This document shows, piece after piece, positions 33,622 to 42,818 of a stretch of DNA of 64,000 nt. Below the pieces are notes generated by a model that worked only from the letters and a program-made list of their open reading frames with translations, was not told the DNA's origin and made no database searches. This DNA comes from Bradyrhizobium sp. CCGUVB4N (lineage in GTDB: Bacteria > Pseudomonadota > Alphaproteobacteria > Rhizobiales > Xanthobacteraceae). The stretch spans positions 6,572,001 to 6,636,000 of the forward strand of contig NZ_JANADP010000001.1 of the NCBI RefSeq assembly GCF_024199945.1, given 5' to 3'. Made by a program: the position numbers and the translations under genes. The stretch's first letter is position 1. Each line of letters starts with the position of its first letter.

Positions 33622-34836
33622 ATGACAAAATCATCAAAAGCAATAAGTCTCGAAATCCTCGCTTGCGACGCCGGCTGGAGAAACTACCACTTCGTCAAGG
33701 TGACGACGGAAGACGGCATCGTCGGCTGGAGCGAGTTCGACGAAGGCTTTGGCTCGCCTGGCGTGGGCGCTGCGATCCAACGCCTGTCCGCCCGCGTCAT
33801 CGGCCAGAATGTCTTTCAGCACGAGCGCATCTTCGCCGAACTGTTTGCCGCCACCCGCCCCGCGGCCGGCGGTGTCGTGGCGCAAGCGCTCGGCGCCATC
33901 GAGAATGCATTGCTCGATGCCAAAGCGAAATGCCTGGGCGTCCCCTGCTACGAACTCCTTGGCGGCAAGATCCGCGACCGTGTTCGAGTCTATTGGTCGC
34001 ATTGCGCGACCTGGCGGATCAATCATCCGTCCTGGTACAAGCCGCCGATCGAAAATCTCGACGGCGTCAAGGCGATGGGCCGCGAGGTGCGCGAGAAGAG
34101 GTTCACCGCGCTCAAGACCAACATCTTCTCCTATGACGACGGCAAACCGACCGGCTGGCGGCCCGGCTTCGGCTCGCCCTTTGCACCCGAGATCAATGTC
34201 GACCGCAAGATCCTGCGCGATTTGCGTACGCATCTGGAAGCGATCCGCGACGGCGCGGGCCCCGACGTCGACATCTTGCTGGACTGCAACTTCAACGCCA
34301 AGACCGAAGGCTATTTGAAGATCCTGCGCACGATCGCCGACCTCGACATGTTCTGGATCGAGATCGACAGCTTCAACCCGCAAGCCCTCGGCTATATTCG
34401 CGGGCAGAGTCCGCATCCGATCTCGTCCTGCGAGACGCTATTGGGCCTGCGCGAATTCCTGCCCTATTTCCACGAGCAGGCGATGGACGTGGCGATCATC
34501 GACACACCCTGGAACGGTGTGTGGCAATCGATGAAAATCGCCTCAGCCGCGGAAGCCTTTGAGGTCAACGTCGCGCCGCATAATTTCTACGGCCATCTCT
34601 GCTCGATGATGAACGCGCATTTCTGCGCGGCGGTGCCGAACCTGCGCATCATGGAGATCGACATCGACCGCCTCGCCTGGGACCGCGAGCTATTCACGCA
34701 TGAGCCGGAGATCCAGAACGGTCACCTGATCATTCCGGACCGTCCGGGCTGGGGTACCGAGCCGAATGAGGAAGCCTTGCGCGCCCATCCGCCAAAGACG
34801 ACAGGCGGGCTCCTCAGCTACGGCCGCAAGAGCTGA
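33622..34836 (+). CDS. Mandelate racemase/muconate lactonizing enzyme family (enolase superfamily)
   Basis: The 404-residue protein has the enolase-superfamily capping domain and barrel. Visible catalytic positions are Lys165 (ALKTN), metal ligands Asp221, Glu247 and Glu271 (LDCNFN, WIEID, SCETLLG), and the Asp294/His320 dyad (IIDTPWNG, APHNFYGH). The dyad places it with mandelate-racemase-type sugar-acid dehydratases. It stands alone on the plus strand between unrelated genes. The acid substrate is unknown. Confidence 0.85.
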   Translation: MTKSSKAISLEILACDAGWRNYHFVKVTTEDGIVGWSEFDEGFGSPGVGAAIQRLSARVIGQNVFQHERIFAELFAATRPAAGGVVAQALGAIENALLDAKAKCLGVPCYELLGGKIRDRVRVYWSHCATWRINHPSWYKPPIENLDGVKAMGREVREKRFTALKTNIFSYDDGKPTGWRPGFGSPFAPEINVDRKILRDLRTHLEAIRDGAGPDVDILLDCNFNAKTEGYLKILRTIADLDMFWIEIDSFNPQALGYIRGQSPHPISSCETLLGLREFLPYFHEQAMDVAIIDTPWNGVWQSMKIASAAEAFEVNVAPHNFYGHLCSMMNAHFCAAVPNLRIMEIDIDRLAWDRELFTHEPEIQNGHLIIPDRPGWGTEPNEEALRAHPPKTTGGLLSYGRKS

Positions 34837-34839
34837 CGC

Positions 34840-35139
34840 TCACGGCGTTACAGGATTGACGGTCGGGGACGTCTTGGGCCCCGGCCGTTCCGGCTCGACC
34901 GGCGATTTTGGTTCGGTCGGAAGCACCTTGGCGCCTGCCGCATGAGCGGCTTCACCCGTGTTCGCATACATTGCGACATGAGCCGGCTGAGTCTTGGCAC
35001 GGCTCCACGGCCCATGGTCGACGACCAACATCGCAGCAATCGTCAAGGCGGCCACAATCATCGCGATCACGCCGGGATGGCGAAGCGCTGAGGACATGGA
35101 GTTTGCGAAGCGGCCAGTTGTCATCGAAAGACCCATCAT
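34840..35139 (-). CDS. Hypothetical protein with one membrane helix
   Basis: This 99-residue protein starts at ATG 35139, behind GAGAGGA. It has a single transmembrane helix (GVIAMIVAALTIAAMLVVD) and a Pro-rich periplasmic tail (EPKSPVEPERPGPKTSPTVNP). No family was recognised. Its stop is three bases from the stop of the convergent enolase-superfamily gene. Confidence 0.6.
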   Translation of the reverse strand: MMGLSMTTGRFANSMSSALRHPGVIAMIVAALTIAAMLVVDHGPWSRAKTQPAHVAMYANTGEAAHAAGAKVLPTEPKSPVEPERPGPKTSPTVNPVTP

Positions 35140-35238
35140 TTTTCCTCTCGCAGGTTAATTCAAATGCGGCCCACGAGTTCCGCGCCAGACTTAAGCAAGT
35201 TCCAAGCCAATCCCCGGAACTCGACCGTCTCGCTTCGT

Positions 35239-35775
35239 TCACTTTACGTCGGGGCGCGCGTCACCGACGAACCTGTCTCGGTTTGGCATTTTGATCGCCG
35301 CGAGCGATTTGGCATCGAGCGTCGCATCCGCGCCGACCAATCCATTCAAGTTTAGGATGTAGGCTGACACTGCGTACACATCTTCATTGCTCAGCGACTG
35401 CGGCGCATTCTGCGGCATGGCGCGACGGATGTAGTCGAACAAGGTCGGCGCATAAGGCCAGAAGCTTCCGACAGTGCGGATAGCCTTGGCGGTCGCGATT
35501 GTGCCCTGCCCGCCGACAAGGCGATCGCCGATGCCACCCTCGCCCTTGTCGCCATGGCATGACGCACATTGCTGGGCGAACACCTCGCGCCCATGATTGA
35601 CCGAACCGCTCCCTGTCGGAAGATTGCTGCCATCACGCCCGACATCGATATTCCAGCCCGCGATCTCGGCCGCCGTCGCCGGCCGCCCGATGCCATAACT
35701 TTGCGCCCGCGCGGCGCTCGCCGAAGCGCCGAGCAACATTGCGAGGACGACGCCGCAGATCTCACGCCAGCGCAT
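35239..35775 (-). CDS. Cytochrome c, sulfite dehydrogenase electron-acceptor subunit (SorB/SoxD-like)
   Basis: This 178-residue exported protein has a signal peptide (cleavage near AARAQ) and one haem site, CASCH at 70-74; a later Met in PQNAPQ/AMP context may be the second ligand. It overlaps the molybdenum subunit gene by 14 bases, so the two are translationally coupled. It should carry electrons from sulfite (or sulfane) oxidation to the respiratory chain. One haem fits a SorB-type rather than a full two-haem SoxD subunit. Confidence 0.82.
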   Translation of the reverse strand: MRWREICGVVLAMLLGASASAARAQSYGIGRPATAAEIAGWNIDVGRDGSNLPTGSGSVNHGREVFAQQCASCHGDKGEGGIGDRLVGGQGTIATAKAIRTVGSFWPYAPTLFDYIRRAMPQNAPQSLSNEDVYAVSAYILNLNGLVGADATLDAKSLAAIKMPNRDRFVGDARPDVK

Positions 35776-37033
35776 TGGTCACCTCCCCGTCGGCAGCGAC
35801 ACGCCAGGGCCAGATCGCGTTGTTGTGGTAGAAATAATTCTCGCCACGCACCGCAAGCAGCTCGGCGAGCGTCGGCTGCACATAGCCGGTCTCGTCGATC
35901 GCACGGCTCTGGATCACCGCGGGCTTGCCGTCCCATTGCCATGGCAGGCGGAAGCGCGTGAGGGCTCGGGTCAGCACCGGCTCTTGCAATTGCGCGTCTT
36001 GCCAGCTCTTCCCATCATCGACGGATACCTCGACCCGCATGATCTTGCCATGGCCGCTCCAGGCGATGCCGGTGATTTCGTGGAAGCCGGGTGCGTTGAG
36101 ACGCTGACTGCCCGAGGGACGCGTGATGATGGACTTCGCTTCCATGTAGAAGGAAAACTCACGTGCCGTACCATCTGGTAGGAGATCGGTGTACTTTGAG
36201 GTCTCCTCGCGCGAATAAGCGGGCTCGGCCGTCACGTGCAGGCGCCTCAACCACTTCACATTCATATTGCCTTCAAAACCCGGCAGGAGCAGCCGCAACG
36301 GATAGCCCTGCTGCGGGCGAAGCCGCTCGCCGTTCTGGCTATAGACGAGCATGGCATCCTCAAGACACTTCTCAATCGGAATGCTGCGGGTCAGCGCGGC
36401 GGCGTCCGCACCTTCTGCGATGATCCATTTGGCTTCCGGCTTCAGCCCGGCCTCCTGGAGCACCAGCTTCAGGCTGACACCGGTCCATTCGGCACAGCTC
36501 AGCAGGCCGACGAGGTCTGACGCAGTCTTGCCGTAAGGCTTGGTGTAACCGGGATTGCCGGAGCATTCGAGAAAGTGGATGCGCGACTCCGACGGGAAGC
36601 GCCGCAGATCGTCCATGGTGAAGATCAAAGGCCTTTCGACGAGGCCGTGCAGCATCAGTCGGTGCTGCGCCGGGTCGATGGTGGGAACACCGCCGTGATG
36701 ACGCTCGTAGAACAGGCCGTTCGGCGTGATAATGCCGTCGAGTTCCTGCAGCGGCGTCCGGCCGGACGCGGAGATGTACTGTTTGAGGCTCTTCGAGATG
36801 TTCTTGACGACGCCCTTCTCGAAGGGTGACGGGGCTCCGTAGGGCTGGCTGCCCATCGGCTCACCCGGCGCTTTCATCCAATCCGGAACGTTGGGCGGAA
36901 GATTTTCGCTCTCCGCGGCGGCTGATGCACCGGCTCCCAGGACAACGCCACCAGCCACGGCACCACTCCCTTTCAGGAAGCGACGACGTGTGGTCGTTGC
37001 GGATTTGTCGCTTGTGTCGATCGTGCTGCTCAT
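35762..37033 (-). CDS. soxC: Sulfite dehydrogenase, molybdopterin subunit (SoxC-like)
   Basis: ATG 37033 gives 423 residues. A twin-arginine signal (TTRRRFLKG, residues 14-22) targets it folded to the periplasm. The sulfite-oxidase fold follows with Cys157 in HFLECSGNPGY as the molybdenum ligand. A C-terminal dimerisation domain ends near NNAIWPWRVAADG. It pairs with the overlapping cytochrome gene. It oxidises sulfite or the sulfane-sulfur intermediate of thiosulfate oxidation. No other sox gene is nearby, so a stand-alone sulfite-detoxifying role is likely. Confidence 0.85.
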   Translation of the reverse strand: MSSTIDTSDKSATTTRRRFLKGSGAVAGGVVLGAGASAAAESENLPPNVPDWMKAPGEPMGSQPYGAPSPFEKGVVKNISKSLKQYISASGRTPLQELDGIITPNGLFYERHHGGVPTIDPAQHRLMLHGLVERPLIFTMDDLRRFPSESRIHFLECSGNPGYTKPYGKTASDLVGLLSCAEWTGVSLKLVLQEAGLKPEAKWIIAEGADAAALTRSIPIEKCLEDAMLVYSQNGERLRPQQGYPLRLLLPGFEGNMNVKWLRRLHVTAEPAYSREETSKYTDLLPDGTAREFSFYMEAKSIITRPSGSQRLNAPGFHEITGIAWSGHGKIMRVEVSVDDGKSWQDAQLQEPVLTRALTRFRLPWQWDGKPAVIQSRAIDETGYVQPTLAELLAVRGENYFYHNNAIWPWRVAADGEVTNALA

Positions 37034-37193
37034 AGCGGACCCTCGGATGAAGCTCGGCCCGCATGAAACCTTTCGCGACGCGCATTTGCAATTCGCGTGC
37101 ATTTCAAAAACAGGCGATTTCGATCGGGACTGACCTAAATCCGCCAGCTACGACAGCAGTTCCATTCTTTGCGATGCACAAACGGCTCGCGCG

Positions 37194-38171
37194 TCACTCA
37201 CCGGGCGCGATTGCGTTACTGGGGGTCGGCCGATCTGTGATCTGCTGGCCGAACAGGCTGCCGATCAGTTCGACCGCGGTGCGTGCCGTGCGGCCACGCT
37301 CGTCCAGAAACGGATTGAGCTCGACGATGTCGACCGATCCCACCACGCCGGAATCGTGCAGCAACTCCATGATCAGATGCGCCTCGCGATAGGTTGCCCC
37401 TCCCGGCACCGTGGTGCCGACCCCCGGTGCGACGCAAGGGTCGAGAAAATCGACATCGAAGCTGACATGCAGCACGCCGTTGCTCGCCTTGACGCGTTCG
37501 ATGACGCGCCGGATCAGCACTGCGACGCCGAACTCGTCGATCTGGCGCATATCGACAACCCTGATCCGGCGTGCACGCATCAGCTCCTTTTCGAGCTTGT
37601 CGATTGAACGCGCACCGAACAGGTCGAGCCGATCCGGATCAATCGAGGCGCGCGGATCGTCGCCGAGCAGGCCGTCGAGCCCGGCCTCACCGCACAGGAA
37701 CGCCGCCGACATTCCATGCATATTGGCTGTGATCGTCGTCTCCGGCGTATTGTAATCGGCATGGGCGTCGAGCCAGAGCACGAACAGTTCACGGCCGCGC
37801 TCCTGCCAATATCGGGCCATGGCATTGACCGACCCCATCGACAGCGTGTGATCGCCCCCGAGAAAGATCGGCAGGGCACCGGTTTGCGCAATCTCATAAC
37901 CGCGACGACTGAGTGTACGCGTCCAGCGCTGGATCTCGCGATAGTGATTGGCCTTCTCCGGCGGCCTGTCCGCGAGATCCCCGACCTCGGCCACGGAGAG
38001 ATCGCCGTAATCGACGACCTCGAAATCCAGGCTTTCAAGCAGCGTTGCAAGGCCCGCAGTCCGCAGCGCCGCAGGACCCATCAAGGTGCCGCGCTGTGAA
38101 GCGCCCATATCGATGGGCGCGCCCAGCAACGCGATGCGCCGGGCTCGATCCGTGCTGGTTCGATCGGTCAC
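37194..38171 (-). CDS. rocF: Arginase
   Basis: The 325-residue ureohydrolase has all manganese motifs: GGDHTLSMG (105-113), DAHADYNT (135-142) and SFDVDFLDP, plus the VELNP stretch near the end. It hydrolyses arginine to ornithine and urea in the cytosol. The gene stands alone on the minus strand; the 243-base gap upstream carries a tandem 35-base repeat. Confidence 0.92.
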   Translation of the reverse strand: MTDRTSTDRARRIALLGAPIDMGASQRGTLMGPAALRTAGLATLLESLDFEVVDYGDLSVAEVGDLADRPPEKANHYREIQRWTRTLSRRGYEIAQTGALPIFLGGDHTLSMGSVNAMARYWQERGRELFVLWLDAHADYNTPETTITANMHGMSAAFLCGEAGLDGLLGDDPRASIDPDRLDLFGARSIDKLEKELMRARRIRVVDMRQIDEFGVAVLIRRVIERVKASNGVLHVSFDVDFLDPCVAPGVGTTVPGGATYREAHLIMELLHDSGVVGSVDIVELNPFLDERGRTARTAVELIGSLFGQQITDRPTPSNAIAPGE

Positions 38172-38293
38172 GGCAATCTCCTGAGATCAGCAAGGCTGCA
38201 CTAGCGTAGCAGAGATTCGCATCCGTCGTTTCACGGGGGGAGCCGGAACAAATTCCCGCCCGCCGCATTGTCCCTGCAAGGCCGGCACCCGCC

Positions 38294-38376
38294 GTTCAAA
38301 ACGGCGCCTGTCGCGGATAGCCAAAGGTCTTCGGGCCCGCTGTTCAAAACGAGCGCACGCGCGGATAGCCAAAGGT
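38294..38376 (+). repeat. Tandem repeat, two 35-base units at 48-base period
   Basis: GTTCAAAACG...CGCGGATAGCCAAAGGT occurs at 38294-38328 and again at 38342-38376, with the two ends of each unit identical and a few differences in the middle. It lies in the divergent gap between arginase and the 86-residue protein, 39 bases before the latter's start, and could be a double operator. Confidence 0.6.
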
Positions 38377-38414
38377 GCCGGCCTCAGTTTCGTCGTCAGG
38401 TCTGGAGATCGTAC

Positions 38415-38675
38415 TTGAGCACGGACATTCCGCAGCCCAATCCTCAGCCAGGCATGGCCGAGCGCGCCATCGATGCGGCGACCGACGTGTCCCACACCAT
38501 CGGCGAGGTTGCAGGAGGTTTGCGTGCCGCCGTCGATCGCCTCACCTACGCGATCGATGAAGCGCGAAAGCCCGGACGGCCGCTCGCGACAGTCGCGGCG
38601 ATCACGCGCGAAGCCCCCTTAGCCAGCCTGTTTGTCGCGTTCCTCTTTGGCGTGGCGGTTGCGCGCCGGCGCTAG
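38415..38675 (+). CDS. Hypothetical protein with C-terminal membrane helix (ElaB/DUF883-like layout)
   Basis: TTG 38415 follows GGAG with seven bases spacing and gives 86 residues; ATG 38454 is the alternative. An amphipathic helical part (AIDAATDVSHTIGEVAGGLRAA) precedes a C-terminal membrane anchor (LASLFVAFLFGVAVARRR). The layout recalls ribosome-associated ElaB/YqjD-type proteins, but the similarity is only in design. Confidence 0.6.
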   Translation: MSTDIPQPNPQPGMAERAIDAATDVSHTIGEVAGGLRAAVDRLTYAIDEARKPGRPLATVAAITREAPLASLFVAFLFGVAVARRR

Positions 38676-38690
38676 GATCAAAACAGGCAC

Positions 38691-41435
38691 TCAGGCCGCG
38701 CTGACCGTTTCCAGCCGGTTCACCAAAAATTGCTTCTCGAACGCGTCTGCAGGCATCGGACGGCCGAAGAAGTAGCCCTGCCCCTCCTCGCAGCCCATGC
38801 TGACGAGGAAATCCGCCGTCGCGCGATTCTCGATGCCTTCGGCAACAACGGTCAGACCGAGTTGCCTGCTGAGGCCGATGGTCGAGCCGACGATCGCCGC
38901 GTCGTCGGAATCCGCGAGCAGATCGAGCACGAACGAGCGGTCGATCTTGAGGCCATCGAGAGGAAACTTCTTCAGGTAGCTGAGGCTTGCATAGCCTGTT
39001 CCGAAATCGTCGAACAGAATGCGGACGCCGAGCTGCTGGATCCGCTTGAAGATGTCGAGCACCCGGCCCTCGTCATGCAGCAGGATGTCCTCGGTGACTT
39101 CGATCTCGAGCAGCGAGGGGGTCAGCCCCGTCGCTTTGAGCAGCTCCGCGACTGAATGCGCGAGATCACCGGAGTCGAGCTGCGACGGCGAGAGGTTGAT
39201 TGCGACGCGGACAGCGTTGCCCGACAGCTCCCACGCACGCGCCTGCCGGCCGGCGGTCTCCATCACCCAGTTCGCGATCCGCTCGGACAATGCCGAGGTG
39301 TTGACCACCGGCATGAACTCACCGGGCGAGACATAGCCGCGCACCGGGTGCCGCCAACGGATCAGCGCTTCGGCCCCAATCAGGCCACCATCTATCAGAC
39401 GAACCTGAGGTTGGTAGAACAACTCGAATTCGCCGCGGTCGGCGGCAAGCGCCAGTTCGCTCTCAAGCGTCAGCCGGCTCTCCAGCTCCTGCCTGATCGC
39501 GTTTTCGAAGATCACATGGCTGCCACGCCGGGTCGCCTTGGCGCGGCTCAGCGCCAGATGGCCGTTGCTCAGGAGATCGTCCGCGCTCTGTCCACCCTCC
39601 GGATAGACGGCGACGCCGACGCTGATCTTGACGCGGTGCTGGCGCGAGCCCGTCACAAGCGGCGCCTCGAACGCGCGCGCAATCCGCTCGGCAAACGCGG
39701 CAATCGGCTCGTCGCTCGCCGCGCAATCCAGCGCCATCGCAAACTCGTCGCCACTGAGCCGGGCGACCACCGCCCTGCCGTCGGCCTCAGTCCGCAGGCG
39801 CTCGGCGACCGCCCGCAGCACGAGATCGCCGATCGCGTGTCCAAGCATGTCGTTGATCTGCTGAAAGCCATCGAGGCCCAGCACGAGCAGTGCGACCTCG
39901 GAGGAACGCCGCTGCGCCACGGTAAGCAGGCTGGCAAGCCTGGTGTGGAGCGTATTGCGGTTGGCAAGACCGGTCAGCGCGTCATACTCGGCGAGATATC
40001 TGACACGTTCGGCCTCCCGCTTGCGCACGGAGATGTCGCGGAGGATCGCGCCATACTGGAAGCCCTCTGTCCCCTGCCAGCCCGAGAAACTCGCCTCGAC
40101 CGGGAAGGTTTCGCCATTCTTGCGCCGGCCCTCGAACTCGACGACCACGGCTCCGCCGGGGACCAGAAGCGCCTGGCGCGCAGCGTCGCGTATGGCGAAG
40201 GTTTTCGAGCCGTCCTCTGTCGGCATCGCGCAAAGCGTTTCGAACGGGCGACCGATCATCTCGGTTGGCATGTAGCCGAAGATGGCACTCGCGCCGGGAT
40301 TCCAGACCGTGATCCGGTGATCTTCGTCGGTGCAGACCAGACCGTCGCCGAGCGACATCGCGATGCGATGAAAGCGGCTTTCGGCGATGCGGCCCAGCAG
40401 GCTGCGGAAATCGATCTCGTCCAGCGCGATCGCCGTCAGATAGGCGACGATCGCGATGTGGAACAGAGACGTGTCGATGACGAGCGGCCAACGTTCCTGC
40501 ACAAGCGCCGCAGTCAATTCGATGCCGGCTCCGGCTGCGACCAGGATCGCGACGCGGACACCCGGTGCGACACGGCGCCATGAGTACATCATCAACAGGC
40601 AGATCAGGCCCAGGCCCATGATCATGCCGGCACTAGACGTCCAGCGCAGCATGCGGTTCTGAAGGACCGATTCAGTCGCCAACGCCTGCAGGACAGGGCC
40701 CGCAACGATGCGGCCATTCGGGACACTGAACCGGTCGCCCAGCTCCAGTGCCGTGGCACCGACGATGACCTTCTTGTCCCTCAGCTTGTCGAGCGCTGCC
40801 GCATCTCCTCGCAGCACGTCGACATAGGACACGATCGGAATGGAAGCAGCACGAATGCTGAAGTCGATCAGGAAGGGTGGCCGGCGATTGGCGTCCTGCC
40901 CGGCCAGCACGACGGCCATCGACGGCATCTGCGCGTCGCCCAGCTTCTCGCCGACCGGATAGCGGCGGACGAGGCCATCGGATTCGACCGCGACATTGAC
41001 GACGGCCGGCCACGACTGGTTGCTGAACGGCTTCAGCGGACGATTGACGTGAGCCGCACCACCGTTGGGCGTCGGCTGCTTGAAGGACGGCAGGATCGTC
41101 GAGCCGCCGACTTCCCGAAGCGCGGTGAGGAAGGCGTCGTCGGAGGCCGAATCCGACGGCGTGCTGAAATCGATGTCAAAAGCAACATCCTGCGCACCGG
41201 CGGCTTCGAGCCTGTGCAGGAGGTCGGCGTGCAGGCTGCGCGGCCAGGGCCACACGCCGATCCGATCGATCGAGGGCGCATCGATGGCGACCACGACCAC
41301 GTTGCCGCTAGCCGCCCGCGACTCCCAGGCGAAGCGAAGGTCGGTGAGCGCGTTGCGGAGCGAGCCGTGCCAACCCGTGGACAGCACGACCGCCAGCGCG
41401 ATCACGACAAGGATATGTGGTCGATAGCGTTTCAC
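38691..41435 (-). CDS. CHASE2-PAS-GGDEF-EAL cyclic-di-GMP signalling protein
   Basis: GTG 41435 follows GGGGAG with five bases spacing and gives 914 residues. An N-terminal helix is followed by a periplasmic CHASE2 sensor (about 30-270), three membrane helices (about 270-340), a PAS domain (about 370-480), GGDEF (about 490-650) and EAL (about 665-900). The cyclase signature is SGDEF, a tolerated variant. The EAL motif and its DDFGTGYASLSYL loop and LKIDRSFV are intact, so phosphodiesterase activity is expected. It follows the FecR gene by 65 bases on the same strand. Confidence 0.88.
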   Translation of the reverse strand: MKRYRPHILVVIALAVVLSTGWHGSLRNALTDLRFAWESRAASGNVVVVAIDAPSIDRIGVWPWPRSLHADLLHRLEAAGAQDVAFDIDFSTPSDSASDDAFLTALREVGGSTILPSFKQPTPNGGAAHVNRPLKPFSNQSWPAVVNVAVESDGLVRRYPVGEKLGDAQMPSMAVVLAGQDANRRPPFLIDFSIRAASIPIVSYVDVLRGDAAALDKLRDKKVIVGATALELGDRFSVPNGRIVAGPVLQALATESVLQNRMLRWTSSAGMIMGLGLICLLMMYSWRRVAPGVRVAILVAAGAGIELTAALVQERWPLVIDTSLFHIAIVAYLTAIALDEIDFRSLLGRIAESRFHRIAMSLGDGLVCTDEDHRITVWNPGASAIFGYMPTEMIGRPFETLCAMPTEDGSKTFAIRDAARQALLVPGGAVVVEFEGRRKNGETFPVEASFSGWQGTEGFQYGAILRDISVRKREAERVRYLAEYDALTGLANRNTLHTRLASLLTVAQRRSSEVALLVLGLDGFQQINDMLGHAIGDLVLRAVAERLRTEADGRAVVARLSGDEFAMALDCAASDEPIAAFAERIARAFEAPLVTGSRQHRVKISVGVAVYPEGGQSADDLLSNGHLALSRAKATRRGSHVIFENAIRQELESRLTLESELALAADRGEFELFYQPQVRLIDGGLIGAEALIRWRHPVRGYVSPGEFMPVVNTSALSERIANWVMETAGRQARAWELSGNAVRVAINLSPSQLDSGDLAHSVAELLKATGLTPSLLEIEVTEDILLHDEGRVLDIFKRIQQLGVRILFDDFGTGYASLSYLKKFPLDGLKIDRSFVLDLLADSDDAAIVGSTIGLSRQLGLTVVAEGIENRATADFLVSMGCEEGQGYFFGRPMPADAFEKQFLVNRLETVSAA

Positions 41436-41500
41436 CTTGCTCCCCCGCACTGGCGACGCTCGCCGCCAAGTGCCCCCCGCATTATTCCGACAGCACGGCC

Positions 41501-42688
41501 CTAGTGATGCTTGTACCAACCGTAGTGGTTGCCGTTGTTGCCGCTATTGCCGTTTCCGTTGCCGTTGTTGCCGTTGCCGCTATTTCCGTTGCCGGTCGCA
41601 CCGCTCACACCACTTATGGTTCCCGAGACGCTGTCGGTCGCGTCCTTGGTCGACTGGGCGATGGGCGCCACTGTCGTCGTCGGACTCGATGCCGTTGATG
41701 CCGCGGTAGAAGCGGAGGCACTGCTGCTCACGCTGACGGCCGTCACGGTCGTGCTGTTGGCGGTCGCGGTCGTCGTGCTCGACTTGCTGTCGCTCCACAC
41801 CGTGTCGGTGCTGGCGTTCGCGTTACGCACCCGCCCCGGCGCGACGGTGTCGTGGGCGAGCCCGTGCGTAACCTTGTGGAAGTTCAGCTTGACCTCACCG
41901 AGCGAGCTCGAGATGCGGACCACGCCGGATTTGGGCGCGGCCTGGTGTGATTGCGTCGGCGCGCCGGCTGTCCTGGTGCCCTTGTCGATTGCACCAAGCG
42001 CATGGATCGGATGGCCGTTCGCCGCATCGCGCGGCGCCGAGAGGCCCGACTTCGGCACGAGAACGCGCTCGATCGTGGAAGCGCGCGGCTTGCCTTGCTC
42101 GATCGGATTGAGCGTACCGGAACCGCTGAGGCTGAGACCGGGCTTGCCGTGCTCGAAGGCGGTGGCCACCTGCCCCGGCATGACCTGGGCGATCTGGCCA
42201 GTCTTGAAATCGGAGACTTCAACCTGGCCGCGGAGCACGCCGACCTTGGTGCTGCCTGCGCCCACCGTGACGCTGAAATGCGTGCCCTTGACCACCGCGG
42301 CGAGATACGGCGTCTCGACCTCGAAATGCTTGACGTTGCGCTTCTCGACCTCCAGCAGGATCGAACCCGCCTGCTGGATGATGGTGGTCGAAAGCCCATC
42401 CTTCTTTTCGGCCGGCACGCCGACCACCGAGTTGGGCGAGATCAAGATCGTCTCTTCACCACGCACGAGCAGCACGCGTCCGTTGCGCCCGGTGCGAATG
42501 GTATCGCCCGGTTTCAGGGTCTCCTGCTGATTCAATGACACCTGCTGGGCGCCGCTGGTCGCGAGCCAGACCTCGCCCGACGACTTGCTCACCGACCAGA
42601 CGCCGTCGTCCGCAGCGGACGCACCAAACGCAGTTCCCAGGATCAGCGCTGCCATCACGGCGCACTGCATTCCAATTCGGACGAACAT
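41501..42688 (-). CDS. FecR domain-containing exported protein with low-complexity tail
   Basis: ATG 42688, behind GAGGG, gives 395 residues with a signal peptide (cleavage near GASAADD). The FecR domain spans about 50-150 (LKPGDTIRTGRNGRVLLV, VVKGTHFSVTVG). The last 100 residues are Ser/Thr-rich and then almost only Gly and Asn before HYGWYKHH. It lacks the usual membrane helix and sigma-factor partner of classical FecR. It probably works in the periplasm with the CHASE2 protein encoded next and is divergent from the TpsB gene. Confidence 0.82.
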   Translation of the reverse strand: MFVRIGMQCAVMAALILGTAFGASAADDGVWSVSKSSGEVWLATSGAQQVSLNQQETLKPGDTIRTGRNGRVLLVRGEETILISPNSVVGVPAEKKDGLSTTIIQQAGSILLEVEKRNVKHFEVETPYLAAVVKGTHFSVTVGAGSTKVGVLRGQVEVSDFKTGQIAQVMPGQVATAFEHGKPGLSLSGSGTLNPIEQGKPRASTIERVLVPKSGLSAPRDAANGHPIHALGAIDKGTRTAGAPTQSHQAAPKSGVVRISSSLGEVKLNFHKVTHGLAHDTVAPGRVRNANASTDTVWSDSKSSTTTATANSTTVTAVSVSSSASASTAASTASSPTTTVAPIAQSTKDATDSVSGTISGVSGATGNGNSGNGNNGNGNGNSGNNGNHYGWYKHH

Positions 42689-42818
42689 GATGACCCTCAG
42701 CCTGAAGTAACTGCGAGCCTGATGCGTATCCGAGATCACTCAAGATTGGCTTAGCGGGAACCCGGGAGTCCGGAGCCCGCATTAACCAATCGTTGACCAT
42801 AAAAACCTATGAAAAATC

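Noticed and set aside
38294..38376. Possible CRISPR array
   Set aside because: Only two units, a 13-base spacer and internal differences; no cas genes nearby.
39156..40583. Plus-strand frame of 475 codons
   Set aside because: It is antisense to the GGDEF-EAL gene, rich in Arg, His and Asp as expected for a shadow.
41520..41620. Short tandem GCC/GTT repeats as a repeat element
   Set aside because: They are explained by the Gly/Asn-rich C-terminus of the FecR protein.
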